Part shown: piece after piece, positions 50,158-61,849 of the stretch
Layout of the letters: each line of letters opens with the position of its first letter
How positions within the stretch are numbered: position 1 is the first letter of the stretch
Assembly (NCBI RefSeq): GCF_964355755.1
Contig: NC_092680.1
Location: forward strand, 1,243,001-1,307,000
Direction: 5' to 3'
Source of the DNA: Antedon mediterranea
Lineage: Eukaryota; Echinodermata; Crinoidea; Comatulida; Antedonidae
DNA length: 64,000 bases
Notes under the pieces: generated by a model
What the model was told of the DNA's origin: nothing
Seen by the model: the letters and a program-made list of their open reading frames with translations, nothing else
The model's database searches: none
Position numbers and translations under genes: made by a program

Positions 50158-53100
50158 ATGGATACTGGTAAATAACATGATGTTATATTAATTATATAAT
50201 AAAATGTATAGAATACAGTACATAACATTTAATAAATTATGAAATTATTATTCATCAGAAAAGAAAAAATATTTTTAATTATTATTTTAATTTACATTGC
50301 AATACAACATTTTTCAAATGAGACATTAATTCATTTTCATTTATTCTTTATTTCGTAATCAAATGTACATATACAGTATAAATATGCATATGTTTAAGAA
50401 CACGAAAGAACCTTGAAAACAAAATGGAAAATATGTCTTCTGGTCCACTGCACGATTCATAAGGACTATGAGCAACACTACAGATTCTTTTCTATCAAGG
50501 ACTTTATTATCATAATTTTATCACACTTTAAAATCAATTAGACAGGTAATTAGTTCTATGTGCAACACTTGAAAACATATTGGAACATGCACTTTAGGCG
50601 AGTCCTTTTCTACATTAACTGTTATCATCATAAAACGGATGCATCCGGGATAGAGAGTTCATAATTATGTATTAAATTAACACAATTTATGTGTACAATA
50701 TGACGTGCTCTAATCTCTTGATACTGCTCCACCTGAAATATAAATGAAAAAGATTTTTTGCTTTTTACAATTTTGATGATGGTTGGTGGTGATTTTTATT
50801 ATTACACTTAGTTTTGACAGTGCTGTATATCACTTTTCAAGAATTTATTAAATATTTTAAAAAAATGCATATTATCCTACTAAAATAATTTTGTATAGAT
50901 ATAACCTTGTTTTTTGTATATCAATGCATCCCCATATTTTTTGTCTAGTGACCTTTAAAAAAGAGCATTTGATTATTAACAATAGAATAACGATAGAAAT
51001 TGTAGATTGTTTGATTAGTGCAAGCGAACGATACACTTTATTGCACTCTTAAAAAGACAGATTCCAGTTCATGACTTGGACACAAGCGTCATTTTTGTTT
51101 GTCATTTTACATTTGAATGTGTACATTGGCCACAGTTATTATAAGTTTGTTTCCATTCAATGCATTTATTCCATGCTTCCATTCAGTGTCTGTACCAATA
51201 CACAGTAGCCTTTTAAACTATTTGATAGATTTGCATTTCATTTTCAAACAGTTAGTAATGCACTCTACTTTTCTCTGTTACCGTTAGCTCTTTTTTTGTC
51301 TTTGTCCACCATATTCCAGAATCCACACTCATAGATGGGCACCATATTCCAGAATCCACACTCATGGATGGGCACCATATTCCAGAATCCACACTCATGG
51401 ATGGGCACCATATTCCAGAATCCACACTCATAAATGGGCACCATATTCCAGAATCCACACTCATGGATGGGCACCATATTCCCGAATCCACACTCATGGA
51501 TGGGCACCATATCCCAGAATCCACAATCCACACTCATAAATGGGCACTATATTCCAGAATCCACACTCATGGATGGGCACCATATTCCAGAATCCACACT
51601 CATGGATGGGCACCATATTCCAGAATCCACACTCATGGATGGCCACCATATTCCAGAATCCACACTCATAAATGGCCACCATATTCCAGAATCCACACTC
51701 ATAGATGGGCACCATATTCCAGAATCCACACTCATAAATGGGCACCATATTCCAGAATCCACACTCATAAATGGGCACCATATTCCAGAATCCACACTCA
51801 TGGATGGGCACCATATTCCAGAATCCACACTCATGGATGGCCACCATATTCCAGAATCCACACTCATGGATGGCCACCATATTCCAGAATCCACACTCAT
51901 AAATGGGCACCATATTCCAGAATCCACACTCATGGATGGGCACCATATTCCAGAATCCACACTCATGGATGGGCACCATATTCCAGAATCCACACTCATG
52001 GATGGGCACCATATTCCAGAATCCACACTCATGGATGGGCACCATATTCCAGAATCCACACTCATGGATGGGCACCATATTCCAGAATCCACACGCATGG
52101 ATGGGCACCATATTCCAGAATCCACACTCATGGATGGGCACCATATTCCAGAATCCACACTCATGGATGGGCACCATATTCCAGAATCCACACTCATGGA
52201 TGGCCACCATATTCCAGAATCCACACTCATGGATGGCCACCATATTCCAGAATCCACACTCATGGATGGCCACCATATTCCAGAATCCACACTCATAAAT
52301 GGGCACCATATCCCAGAATCCACAATCCACACTCATAAATGGGCACTATATTCCAGAATCCACACTCATGGATGGGCACCATATTCCAGAATCCACACTC
52401 ATGGATGGGCACCATATTCCAGAATCCACACTCATGGATGGCCACCATATTCCAGAATCCACACTCATAAATGGCCACCATATTCCAGAATCCACACTCA
52501 TAGATGGGCACCATATTCCAGAATCCACACTCATAAATGGGCACCATATTCCAGAATCCACACTCATAAATGGGCACCATATTCCAGAATCCACACTCAT
52601 GGATGGGCACCATATTCCAGAATCCACACTCATGGATGGCCACCATATTCCAGAATCCACACTCATGGATGGCCACCATATTCCAGAATCCACACTCATA
52701 AATGGGCACCATATTCCAGAATCCACACTCATGGATGGGCACCATATTCCAGAATCCACACTCATGGATGGGCACCATATTCCAGAATCCACACTCATGG
52801 ATGGGCACCATATTCCAGAATCCACACTCATGGATGGGCACCATATTCCAGAATCCACACTCATGGATGGGCACCATATTCCAGAATCCACACTCATGGA
52901 TGGGCACCATATTCCAGAATCCACACTCATGGATGGGCACCATATTCCAGAATCCACACTCATGGATGGGCACCATATTCCAGAATCCACACTCATGGAT
53001 GGCCACCATATTCCAGAATCCACACTCATGGATGGCCACCATATTCCAGAATCCACACTCATGGATGGCCACCATATTCCAGAATCCACACTCATAAATG

Positions 53101-56100
53101 GGCACCATATTTCAAAATACTCGTTCACCAAATAATTTATAGTTAATGAATTGTGATAATAGTATCATTGCATATCTGCAGTGTGTCTATTGTGAGACAG
53201 TATTCACATACATGAATAATGTTCATTTATTTATTATAAACTAATATATAAATAACCTGTTCATATGTTAACAAATGAACATCTGTGATAACATTTTGCA
53301 ATTCCTTTAAATTTCTCACTCTTGTTTTCAGTGAACCTGCTTTCTTCGGAGTATATTATGGAGGACGATTACCGTGAAAATATTAATGGATTTTCTGAGC
53401 ACAATTTTGATATACAGGAGGATTGTGAAGAAATGAACCCAGTACACAAACCTAGAAAATCAAAGATGACCCCGCATCTTCTACTAGCAACGTTAATGGC
53501 TGCTCTGGGGGGAGTGCTCTTTGGCTACGACATAGGTATGTTCATTTTCTTAGCATCAATTTTAAAACTGTAAATGATTACTAAAGGCCAATTTACACAG
53601 ATGAGCGGTAATGGTAATATAAAATCTATGTTATTTCTTATGACCATTTACTGTACACACAACAGGGAGCGAAAGGGCGGTTTCCTCTCAAGATAGATAT
53701 AGATTTCTACTTGGAACTTGTTCTCCGCTTAACGCTACAGCTCGTCTGTGTCAATTGGCCTTAATGTTTATAAATGTTTTCATAACAAAACAAATTTACC
53801 TTTAATATCTATTTTGCTTAGTTGAATAGTTTAAACATTAATAAAATATCATATTTTTATATTATTTATGTATCATACTTTTTATATTATTTATTTAGGT
53901 ATTATCGCTGGAGCCATGTTACAGTTACGTGAGGAATTCTCCCTTAGTGATTTACAACAAGAGGTTGTGATTAGTGCTATGCTGTTAGGGGCTGTGTTTG
54001 GATCATTGTTAGGTGGTACGTAAAAAATATAATATGTTGATGTTGTATAGCGTTTACCTGTAAGCGCTTCACATTATTATCCTGGTCATTTGATCACATT
54101 ATTACCCTGGTCATTTGATCAAACATGTGTGGAACACATACTGTACTCTACTAGTTCTAATGATGTTGTAGTCAGCACAGTTGTGTTCAACTTTACCAAA
54201 GGACAAGAATGCAATAAGCGTTGGTTTTAAAGACTAATGCACTGTGCACTAATGCACTGTGCACTAATGCACTGTGCCACACACTGATATTATGATAGTT
54301 ATTGTTATCCTTACACTAGTGATAACTTGTTTTTTATAAAATGATTATTTTGGTTCAACCCTAGCGAGTTAAACATATCAAACAACAAATTTAATTTTAA
54401 ATTTTTTTACATTTTTTATTTTTTTATAAAATGATTATTTTGGTTCAACCCTAGCGAGTTAAATATATCAAATAACAAATTTTTTATTTTTTATTTTTTA
54501 TAAAATGATTATTTTGGTTCAATCCTAGCGAGTTAAACATATCAAATAACAAATTTAATTTTGTATTTTTTTAAAATTTATATTTTTTATGTTTAATGTT
54601 TATAAATACAGTATTAGACATTTTCAACGGACAAACTATAAACATTTTAATTAAATGAACAGCTTATTCTACTGTGATTCCCTATAACAACATTTATTCA
54701 GGTATGATTATTATAAATGACATCAAATATGGTTTTATTATTAGATCATCCAAAACCACTTAGAACTCATATTACATGACGGTAATTAAAGCAAGTTGAG
54801 ATACTAAAAGTGTTGTTGATGATTGTTGCATTAACAGCACTCCCAAGAGAAATTTAGCCTGTGTTTATTTGAAACCATATGTTTATGGTATTAAATTGGT
54901 TAAAATATTACTTTAGATATTTACATCATTTAAATTCCCAGGATAGTTAAAGTAAATGATTTTGATATATTGTTTATGCTGTATCAAAACTGTTTGATAG
55001 TTTGATACGATATTATATCATCCATGCCCGATTAGATATTGTGCAGGCCATTGAGGAGGAAAGTTTATAAAATATATCTAAAAGTATCTAGTATTTTGTG
55101 TTAAAGAGATATTGTCCCCCTAAAAAAAATGTTTTCACATTTTGGTTGAATATGCTTTTAATGTCACCTAATAGACCAAAAACTGATCCAAATAAAAATA
55201 TTTACCTTAAAAAATGTGTCTGTCAGACAATGGTTTTTAGTTTAAATTGACTGTCTCTTTTGTCTTTTTGTGAAATCATTTTTTTTTATAGAAGTGAAGG
55301 CAATAAATCTTTAAACAAATATGTATACTCTCTTTGTGCCTCTACAAAAGTATTTGTGTACTTGTCTGTATTTGATTATTTGTATATAAGCTTCTTTTTT
55401 TTTCTTGTAGGTTTCATAATTGATTCCTTTGGCAGAAGATACTCTCTAATCCTCAACTCATTTGTGTTCACTGCTGGTGGTGTGATTCTCACCTGTGCTA
55501 CTTCCTTTACAGCTTTGGTAAGACTTTACAAGCTACTAAACTAATGCAATGATTTTAAACTAAACCCTCATCTGAAGGTCAAGAGGTTTTATTATTAATT
55601 TTATCATATGATTTGTATACTGTTTACTATTATTTTATTCATAATTTAACTAGTCAAATAAATTCAGTAATACCTCAACAAAATGTTTGTATAAAAGTTT
55701 AGAGTTACTGTAAAAAATGTGAGTTGTATTGTAAGATTAAGCTGTATAGTAAATATCCTTTGCTTTGTGTAAAATTACTTTATCAAAGCCCATTTTAATA
55801 CTTGATGAAATCGGTATGGTTGCAGTATCTAGCAACTACGGTATATAAATTGAAAGGCAAATTACTGAAAATTCAAAATTTAGTAGTCTGTATCTCAATG
55901 TGCATACTAGTGGCTACAGTGACTACAATGTTGTCTGTTGGCAGCAAAATGAATATCATGTGTCTCTACTGCAGTTACGTCACAGCTGGTGTGGAGTACA
56001 CCTCGTCCTTATTGTAGGCACAATTTGTAATTGTAATCAATCAACGGCTTTGTTTAAATTCTACTACTCTAGTTATGAAGCAACCTTATACGGCTCAAAA

Positions 56101-59100
56101 GCATTTCAAGAAAAATCATGACAAAATTATAACTTGCTGTGTGTATCTATATCAATTTAAAGTTAATGTGACTTGCTTGACTGTGTATGCCACCTGGGAT
56201 GGATCTAAGGTTTTTTAACTAGGGAGCACCAACATATTTTGTCAAAAATAGATATAGACAAGTAGTTCATAATTTTATTTTAGCTGTCAAAGGGAGAGCC
56301 TATAACCCTAGTGGCCCCTGGATCCCCCCATGCTTAATACATTTTTTATTTATAATTTAATAAAATTATTTAAATAAATCCTTTATATTCTTCTGAACAT
56401 TTTTCTATAGAATATAGGGCGTGTAATTGTAGGATTTGCAGTGTCTCTATCAGCAATTGGTGAATGTATTTACATATCTGAAGTGTCCCCATCTGTAAGT
56501 ATTTAAAAAAAAAACAATTATGTTGCTAAAAATCGTTTATATTTCAAATTAACCATTAATTCCATGATAAAGCATACTGTAGTAGCATTTAGTGATCGTC
56601 ATATTTTCTAAATTAATTTTTTTATATAATATTAATATTGTCTTTACATAATGTATTTTATCTTGTTTTAAATGTTCTTTTAAATATTGTTATATTTTTG
56701 TAGGGTTTGTGGACACTTTCGTGTTATGGAGCATTGTTGCTGTGGCAACGCCTTCACTGATTGTGTCAAATAAATAAATGAAAAATTAAATTAAATTAAA
56801 TAATTGCACACTCTGTAGTGGCAAAGGTGCAGTGTACATGTACTGTATATAATTTAGTTATTTTCCATTTTGTGATAATTCTTTTTTATTTGTACTGTAG
56901 AAAAGAATAAAAAAGATTTGATTGAAATAGACAGTGATACCAATACATAATTATGGTTCTGTTTCATTTCAGGATCGTCGAGGTCAGTTGGTCTCACTGA
57001 ATGAATTGGGCATTACTATTGGAATTTTACTAGCATATCTTATCAACTACTTTTTTATTTCTGTTGAAAATGGATGGTAAATATAATATACACTAGCTCT
57101 TTCATAGTTATTTGAACTTTAAAAAAAAATATGTTAATTGTTATTATTGATTTTTTTAGTGTAGTCGTAATGTATCTACAATTTGGGGCTGTGTGTGTAG
57201 CCAGGAAGATTGAAATAAAAACTAATCATTTTAAATCTAATTTCAGGCGTTTTATGTTTGGTATTTCCATAATACCAGCCATTATACAAGGATGTGGCAT
57301 GGTAATACTACCCTCAAGTCCTCGTTACTTAATCAAGCGTGGCAAAGTTGAAGAAGCCGTCCGTGTACTTAAATTGTTGCGCGGTGAACATGATGTAAGC
57401 GATGAAATTAACGGAATGAAAGCTGGTTTGGCCATTGAGGACGTAAGTCAAATATCACAACTTCCAGGTGTAGGTTATCTAGTAGCCAAGTAAAACTGTT
57501 AATGGGTCTATGCAGCCTACCATAATTTGCCTCTATTTTATATATTTCTTTAAATTTAAATATATTTTTTCTCCACCACAGGGCTACTCATTGGCTGATT
57601 TGTTCAAACCAAAAGCCAATATGCGTATCCGTATGGTCATTGGTGGAGGTCTTGTATTTTTACAACAGGTAAACAAAAGCTTTTTTTTTTACTCTAAAGC
57701 TCTGTCTACACTATCAAAGTGTGATATGCCCAAATATGGTAGCAATATGGCCAAATATGGTATTGTTAGTAATATGACATCATCGTGTCCATATATGGGC
57801 ACATCACATGTTTTGTCACATAAAGTTTGATAGTGTAGACAGAGCTTAAGGGGTTACATAGTGCAATTGCAAGTATAAATGCTTGAATTATGCAATTGCA
57901 GCATGTAACCCCTTAAGCTCTGTCTACACCATCAAACTTTATGTGACAAAAACATGTGATGTGCCCATATATGGACACGATGATGTCATATGACTACCAA
58001 TACCGTTTTTATTTTGCTTATACATTTTGTAATACATACAGTAAACACTGATATGAAAATGAAAAATTTTGTCAGTTATTTTCTTTTTTACTCACAGATC
58101 ACAGGTCAAACAAATGTAGTTTACTACGCTCCAACCGTACTCCAAGGAATCGGTTTTGAAAGCAATGTGGCAGCATCTACAGCCACGGTCGGCATTGGTT
58201 TTACCAAATTCCTGTCTACTGCCCTCTGTCTTTTAATCGTTGATTATATTGGAAGGCGTAAGTTGCTTTTGTCTGGCGTGACGTGTATGATGTTTTCAAT
58301 TGTGATTCTTGGTGTAACTACTAAAGTAAGTTTTTAATCTATTCTTCAATAACTTAAATATAACTCAATACTGCAATTTAAAGCAAAAAGTAGTCAAATT
58401 GGCTGCCAGCCAATGAGTTTTTGGTTGGATTTAACTGTTTATTTTGTCATTTTATAAGTTAAAACCTAATTTTTTTTTCTACGGAAGTGATTAAATTTGT
58501 TTAAAACTACAAAATGGCCTATTCAAAGTCTGATTTTATTAATCTTCATTTTTCATGTTTTTGGGGGACATCTTTAATAATTGTTTACACTATTTGTTTA
58601 AAGTGTATGATATTGAGTTTTATTGTAATTAAAGAACTATAAACGTACTAATAATTGACTTTATTTCAGATAAGCCATAAAACAGAAACGCTCAACTCAA
58701 CCATAATAGATATAGACACAGACATCAATGTTACAAGTACTCCATTTGAATCGACTGACATGACCTCACTTTATCAGAGTTCAAATTTGACATGGGATGA
58801 GTCATCAGACTCTAACACAGCAGCTAAAGTAATCTCATTGGTGTCACTTATGATGTTTGTGTCTGCTTATGCATTTAGCTTTGGCCCAGGTAAACAAAAT
58901 GCATTATATGTTATGAATAGGTAAAAGCATCAGACAATGTCAGTTGAAATTAATATGCATAATTGTTACTTAATTACAAAAAAAAGTCTTTTATGCTAGT
59001 GATTGGGTCAAATGGCCAAGTAGGGATGTGAAAACCATAATCATAAAGTCAGTGAATATTTAGTAAACTGACCAGCAGAAATTCAGATATAGTGCGACCA

Positions 59101-59880
59101 ACTTTCATCAATCAAAACTGTAGTAATTTCCATCTTCTCCGCTAATACTTATGGTTTTTTATTTTGTAGTTACATGGTTATTGCTAACCGAAATCTACCC
59201 ACTCGGTGTTCGTGGAAGAGCGACCTCACTGGCGACGACATTGAACTGGGGAACAAATATGGTGTTGTCACTTACATTCCTAAATCTCATGAGTTAGTTA
59301 AATTTGTTTTGCTTTATTTTAAAAGAATTATTAAAAGTTATTTAGACAGGAGACATTTAAGGCAGGGCACAATAAACTGACATTAATTAATCAGCTAGGC
59401 TTTGCAATTTATTTGTTTGTATGGTCGAACAAGACTTCTTGGATAAAGATTATATACAATAATAATAATTATATGTATTTCAACAAAGAATTATCTGGCA
59501 TGGATTTGATCAGTTAACATTTTACTGATGATGAATAAAAGACGTCATCTCTAAAAAAAAATCTCAATGTTGAATAGGAATGGAATAATCTTGGTTCTGA
59601 CAATCAGTCATCCATTACCCTACAATCATTTACACAGAGAAGAACAACTATGAGGTGACATATACCTAAGTAGTTAAATAAAGTTATAATAAATTCGGAC
59701 GTAAATTTTGTTTTAGATGCTATAGGTATTGCAACGTTATTCTTGGTGTACGGTGCATTCTGTCTGGTTGCCATACTCTTTATATATGTAGCTGTTCCAG
59801 AAACTAAAAACAAGACATTAGAAGAAATATCAAAAGATTTAAGTGAAAGGTTTGTTTTTTTGCTTTTAGAACAAAAATAA
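50158..59880 (+). CDS. SLC2A12: Facilitated glucose/hexose transporter, class III (GLUT12-like)
   Basis: Twelve coding exons join in phase: 50158-50167, 53332-53535, 53899-54015, 55411-55517, 56411-56494, 56973-57076, 57247-57442, 57582-57668, 58098-58325, 58670-58889, 59170-59292, 59717-59880, giving 547 residues. Sugar-transporter motifs appear in order: [10 protein letters not shown] in TM1, IDSFGRR in loop 2-3, [14 protein letters not shown] after TM4, PSSPRYL before the central loop, [14 protein letters not shown] in TM7, DYIGRR in loop 8-9, [12 protein letters not shown] after TM10, and [12 protein letters not shown] at the end. The long outside loop between TM9 and TM10 carries NST, NVT and NLT glycosylation sequons, the class III (GLUT10/12) pattern. 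It should be a plasma- or endomembrane sugar uniporter or proton symporter. A 28-base leader precedes the ATG in its exon. The tail is shorter than in human GLUT12. Confidence 0.93.
51307..53110. repeat. Minisatellite, 33-bp unit, about 54 copies, with higher-order structure
   Basis: Units of 33 bp contain CACCATATTCCAGAATCCAC plus a variable part (ATGGATGGG, ATAAATGGG, ATAGATGGG or ATGGATGGCC). A 7-base insertion giving CACAATCCACACTC occurs at 51522 and again at 52321, exactly 799 bases apart, which equals 24 units plus 7. The order of variants after each is the same, so a 24-unit block was duplicated. It lies in the first coding intron of the transporter, ending about 220 bases before the acceptor. 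Open frames of up to 570 codons here are by-products of the period being divisible by three. Confidence 0.97.
54071..54580. repeat. Cluster of short tandem repeats in transporter intron
   Basis: Two copies of a 24-25-bp unit (CCTGGTCATTTGATCA) at about 54071-54121. Three of AATGCACTGTGCACT at 54236-54273. Three diverged copies of a 74-90-bp unit (AAAATGATTATTTTGGTTCA) at about 54336, 54426 and 54500. Confidence 0.88.
56704..56796 (+). mobile_element. Possible retroposon 3' end in transporter intron
   Basis: A GC-richer stretch (GTTGCTGTGGCAACGCC) is followed by AAATAAATAAATG and AAATTAAATTAAATTAAAT tails, the look of a LINE or SINE 3' end. No coding part is seen. Confidence 0.4.
57695..57992. 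mobile_element. Inverted pair of family B MITEs around a palindrome
   Basis: A complete family B copy (57695-57848) and a second partial copy (57913-57992) flank an inverted repeat (TTAAGGGGTTACAT ... ATGTAACCCCTTAA, about 57845-57915). The whole lies between transporter exons 57582-57668 and 58098-58325. Confidence 0.88.
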
Positions 59881-59892
59881 ATTAAAATGTTC

Positions 59893-59898
59893 AATAAA
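59893..59898 (+). promoter_or_regulatory. Poly(A) signal of the transporter gene
   Basis: AATAAA 13 bases after the stop at 59880; another overlaps the stop (59876-59881). This supports 59717-59880 as the last exon. Confidence 0.55.
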
Positions 59899-60076
59899 TT
59901 GTCCAGATTTACCTATACTACATTGTAGACATTGAAACATTGTAAAAATTGTCTTGCTGCTATTTTTTACACAGTTTTACATATTTTTGTACAGATATTA
60001 ACTTTACCGCATACAAAGACATAGAAAAATCTGCCTTATTTACAATTTGTACGCAGTTCGTCAATTTTAGTTCTTC

Positions 60077-60205
60077 TACTACGCCTTTAAATCTGCCTTG
60101 AAAACTCATCTTTTTCTTTCAAATTGAGCTTTCTCATACGCCTTTGATCACTTACTGCTGGAATTGGCGCATTACAAATTCATATTATTATTATTATTAT
60201 TTACC
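60077..60205 (+). mobile_element. LINE/SINE 3' end fragment
   Basis: CTTTAAATCTGCCTTGAAAA would read FKSALKTHLF, a peptide recurrent at the C-terminus of animal LINEs. It is followed by GGCGCATTACAAATTCATA and an ATT microsatellite, the usual 3' end of such copies. Confidence 0.55.
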
Positions 60206-60613
60206 TCTGTTACTTTGCTCACATGACAGTGCTTGGTAAACAGATACCAAGGGTCAACCAACAAATATAAATTGATAACACTATATCACTCTTCCTTTGG
60301 TACACTGTACATATTCTAGGAGGTATTGCTGTAGTGGTTCTTTTGATTCTACGTATATGAATTTGGACAATGATTAAAGGAGAATGTAAATTGTTATGTT
60401 ACTACTAACTTTAAATACATTAATTTTCCCTTTTTGTTTCTTTTTTACTATTTATATTTGGTTCTTTTTATTCTTTTTTTTTATGTTTATACTTTGCTTT
60501 GTTGCATTGTTTTCTTTGTTCATCTTTTTAATTTAATTTGTTTTCTGTTCATAATTTTGTTTATTGTGCCAATATTATTGCCAAGTGCGGATAAACCCTT
60601 GTTATTGTCAGGA

Positions 60614-61822
60614 TCTTTTTTTTAGGCTATCGCTCTCTGTAGAGCGATAGCCTATTGTTATTGTCACAAATTTCATTTTTTCGGCTCAATTTTTGTGTCA
60701 CGCAGATCTCAAAAACGGCGGTAGCAGTTATGTTGTAACTTGGCCAGCAGATGCACGTATATATGTAGTTGTGCAACAAACTTTGGTTTAATGAAAATAT
60801 GGTCGCGTAGCGTAACTACGCGCGATTTTCTGAAATTCTTAGATTGACTATAACTTGAAAACCAATAGCTATTTTTAAATACCACTTGACACACGTATGC
60901 TTCATGTCAAGGGTCATCTTCCTGTATCATCAGCAAAATTTTGAACATTGGTCAAATCGTGCGTACGCGCGCTTTGAAAGTTAAAAATGCTCAAAATCAA
61001 TTTCTAATCAACTTTCTACACGTTTCAGGACATTTTAAGCATTTCACATTTTTCAAAAAAAATTGCGTTGCGCGCGCGCTATTGCGCACTTCGTTCGTAC
61101 GCAGCCTAGAAAGCCCGTTTTTGCGCTTGATTATTGTTTTTCATAGTTTTATGATATATTTCTTTCATATTTGATGAATTATGAATGCAAAATAATGACA
61201 CACGTGCACGTCAAACTTTAAAAATCGTGCGCTTGAAAATTGGTAATTTTATGCAAATTTGTGTAAAAATATGCCTATTTTGAATCGATTATAGCTCTCC
61301 GGGATGTCTGGTGACCCCCAATTTTTTTAACCTAATATGTAAGCATATATATTGTAGATATGAATTCATGCAAAATTTTTACCTCTGGGCTGTTGTGACA
61401 TCATCGTATGGCCACACAAATGTAAAATATAGGGATTTTGTCTCTTTCGACACAGTTCGTCACATTCAATAGAGCGCATACCGCGTAAACGTTATCAATT
61501 TACTTCCAATTTTCAATATTTTATTACTAAAATAATTCCTTTTTAGACTTATGAACTTTTTTTTTAATTTGAAAAGGTCATCATTTTCAAATAATTGAAT
61601 AAACGTGAGTGGTATAAAATAAAAAATAACCGTCAACTAAACCGTTTACAATGCTAATACCGTCAACTGTTGACACTTATTAAACGATTTTGATGTATTC
61701 CAGCTGTTCTTTACAATCGTTGTAGTGCAGCCTATTGTAGACTAAGCATAATAAATAACATGTGCGTGTTACGATGCGTTGGGCGATAGCCTAACTCGTC
61801 AACGTGACGAGTTCAAATCTAG
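60614..61822 (+). mobile_element. Non-autonomous Helitron-like element
   Basis: Begins TC directly after an A (60613) and ends CTAG directly before a T (61823), the Helitron TC...CTRR rule with A/T flanks. The 5' subterminal AGGCTATCGC (60624-60633) is inverted at 61783-61792 as GCGATAGCCT, just before a 9-bp hairpin (AACTCGTCA, loop ACG, TGACGAGTT, 61793-61813). Five bases then precede CTAG. A 13-bp hairpin lies at 60624-60653. The interior has no Rep/helicase coding; it is AT-rich with CpG-containing words such as GCGCGCG. Confidence 0.8.
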
Positions 61823-61849
61823 TTTTTTTTCTTCTTTTTCTGTGTTATT

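Noticed and set aside
51364-53146. Open frames of up to 570 codons in both strands
   Set aside because: They lie wholly in the 33-bp minisatellite; the period is a multiple of three and the unit happens to lack stops. They sit within a transporter intron and have no domain.
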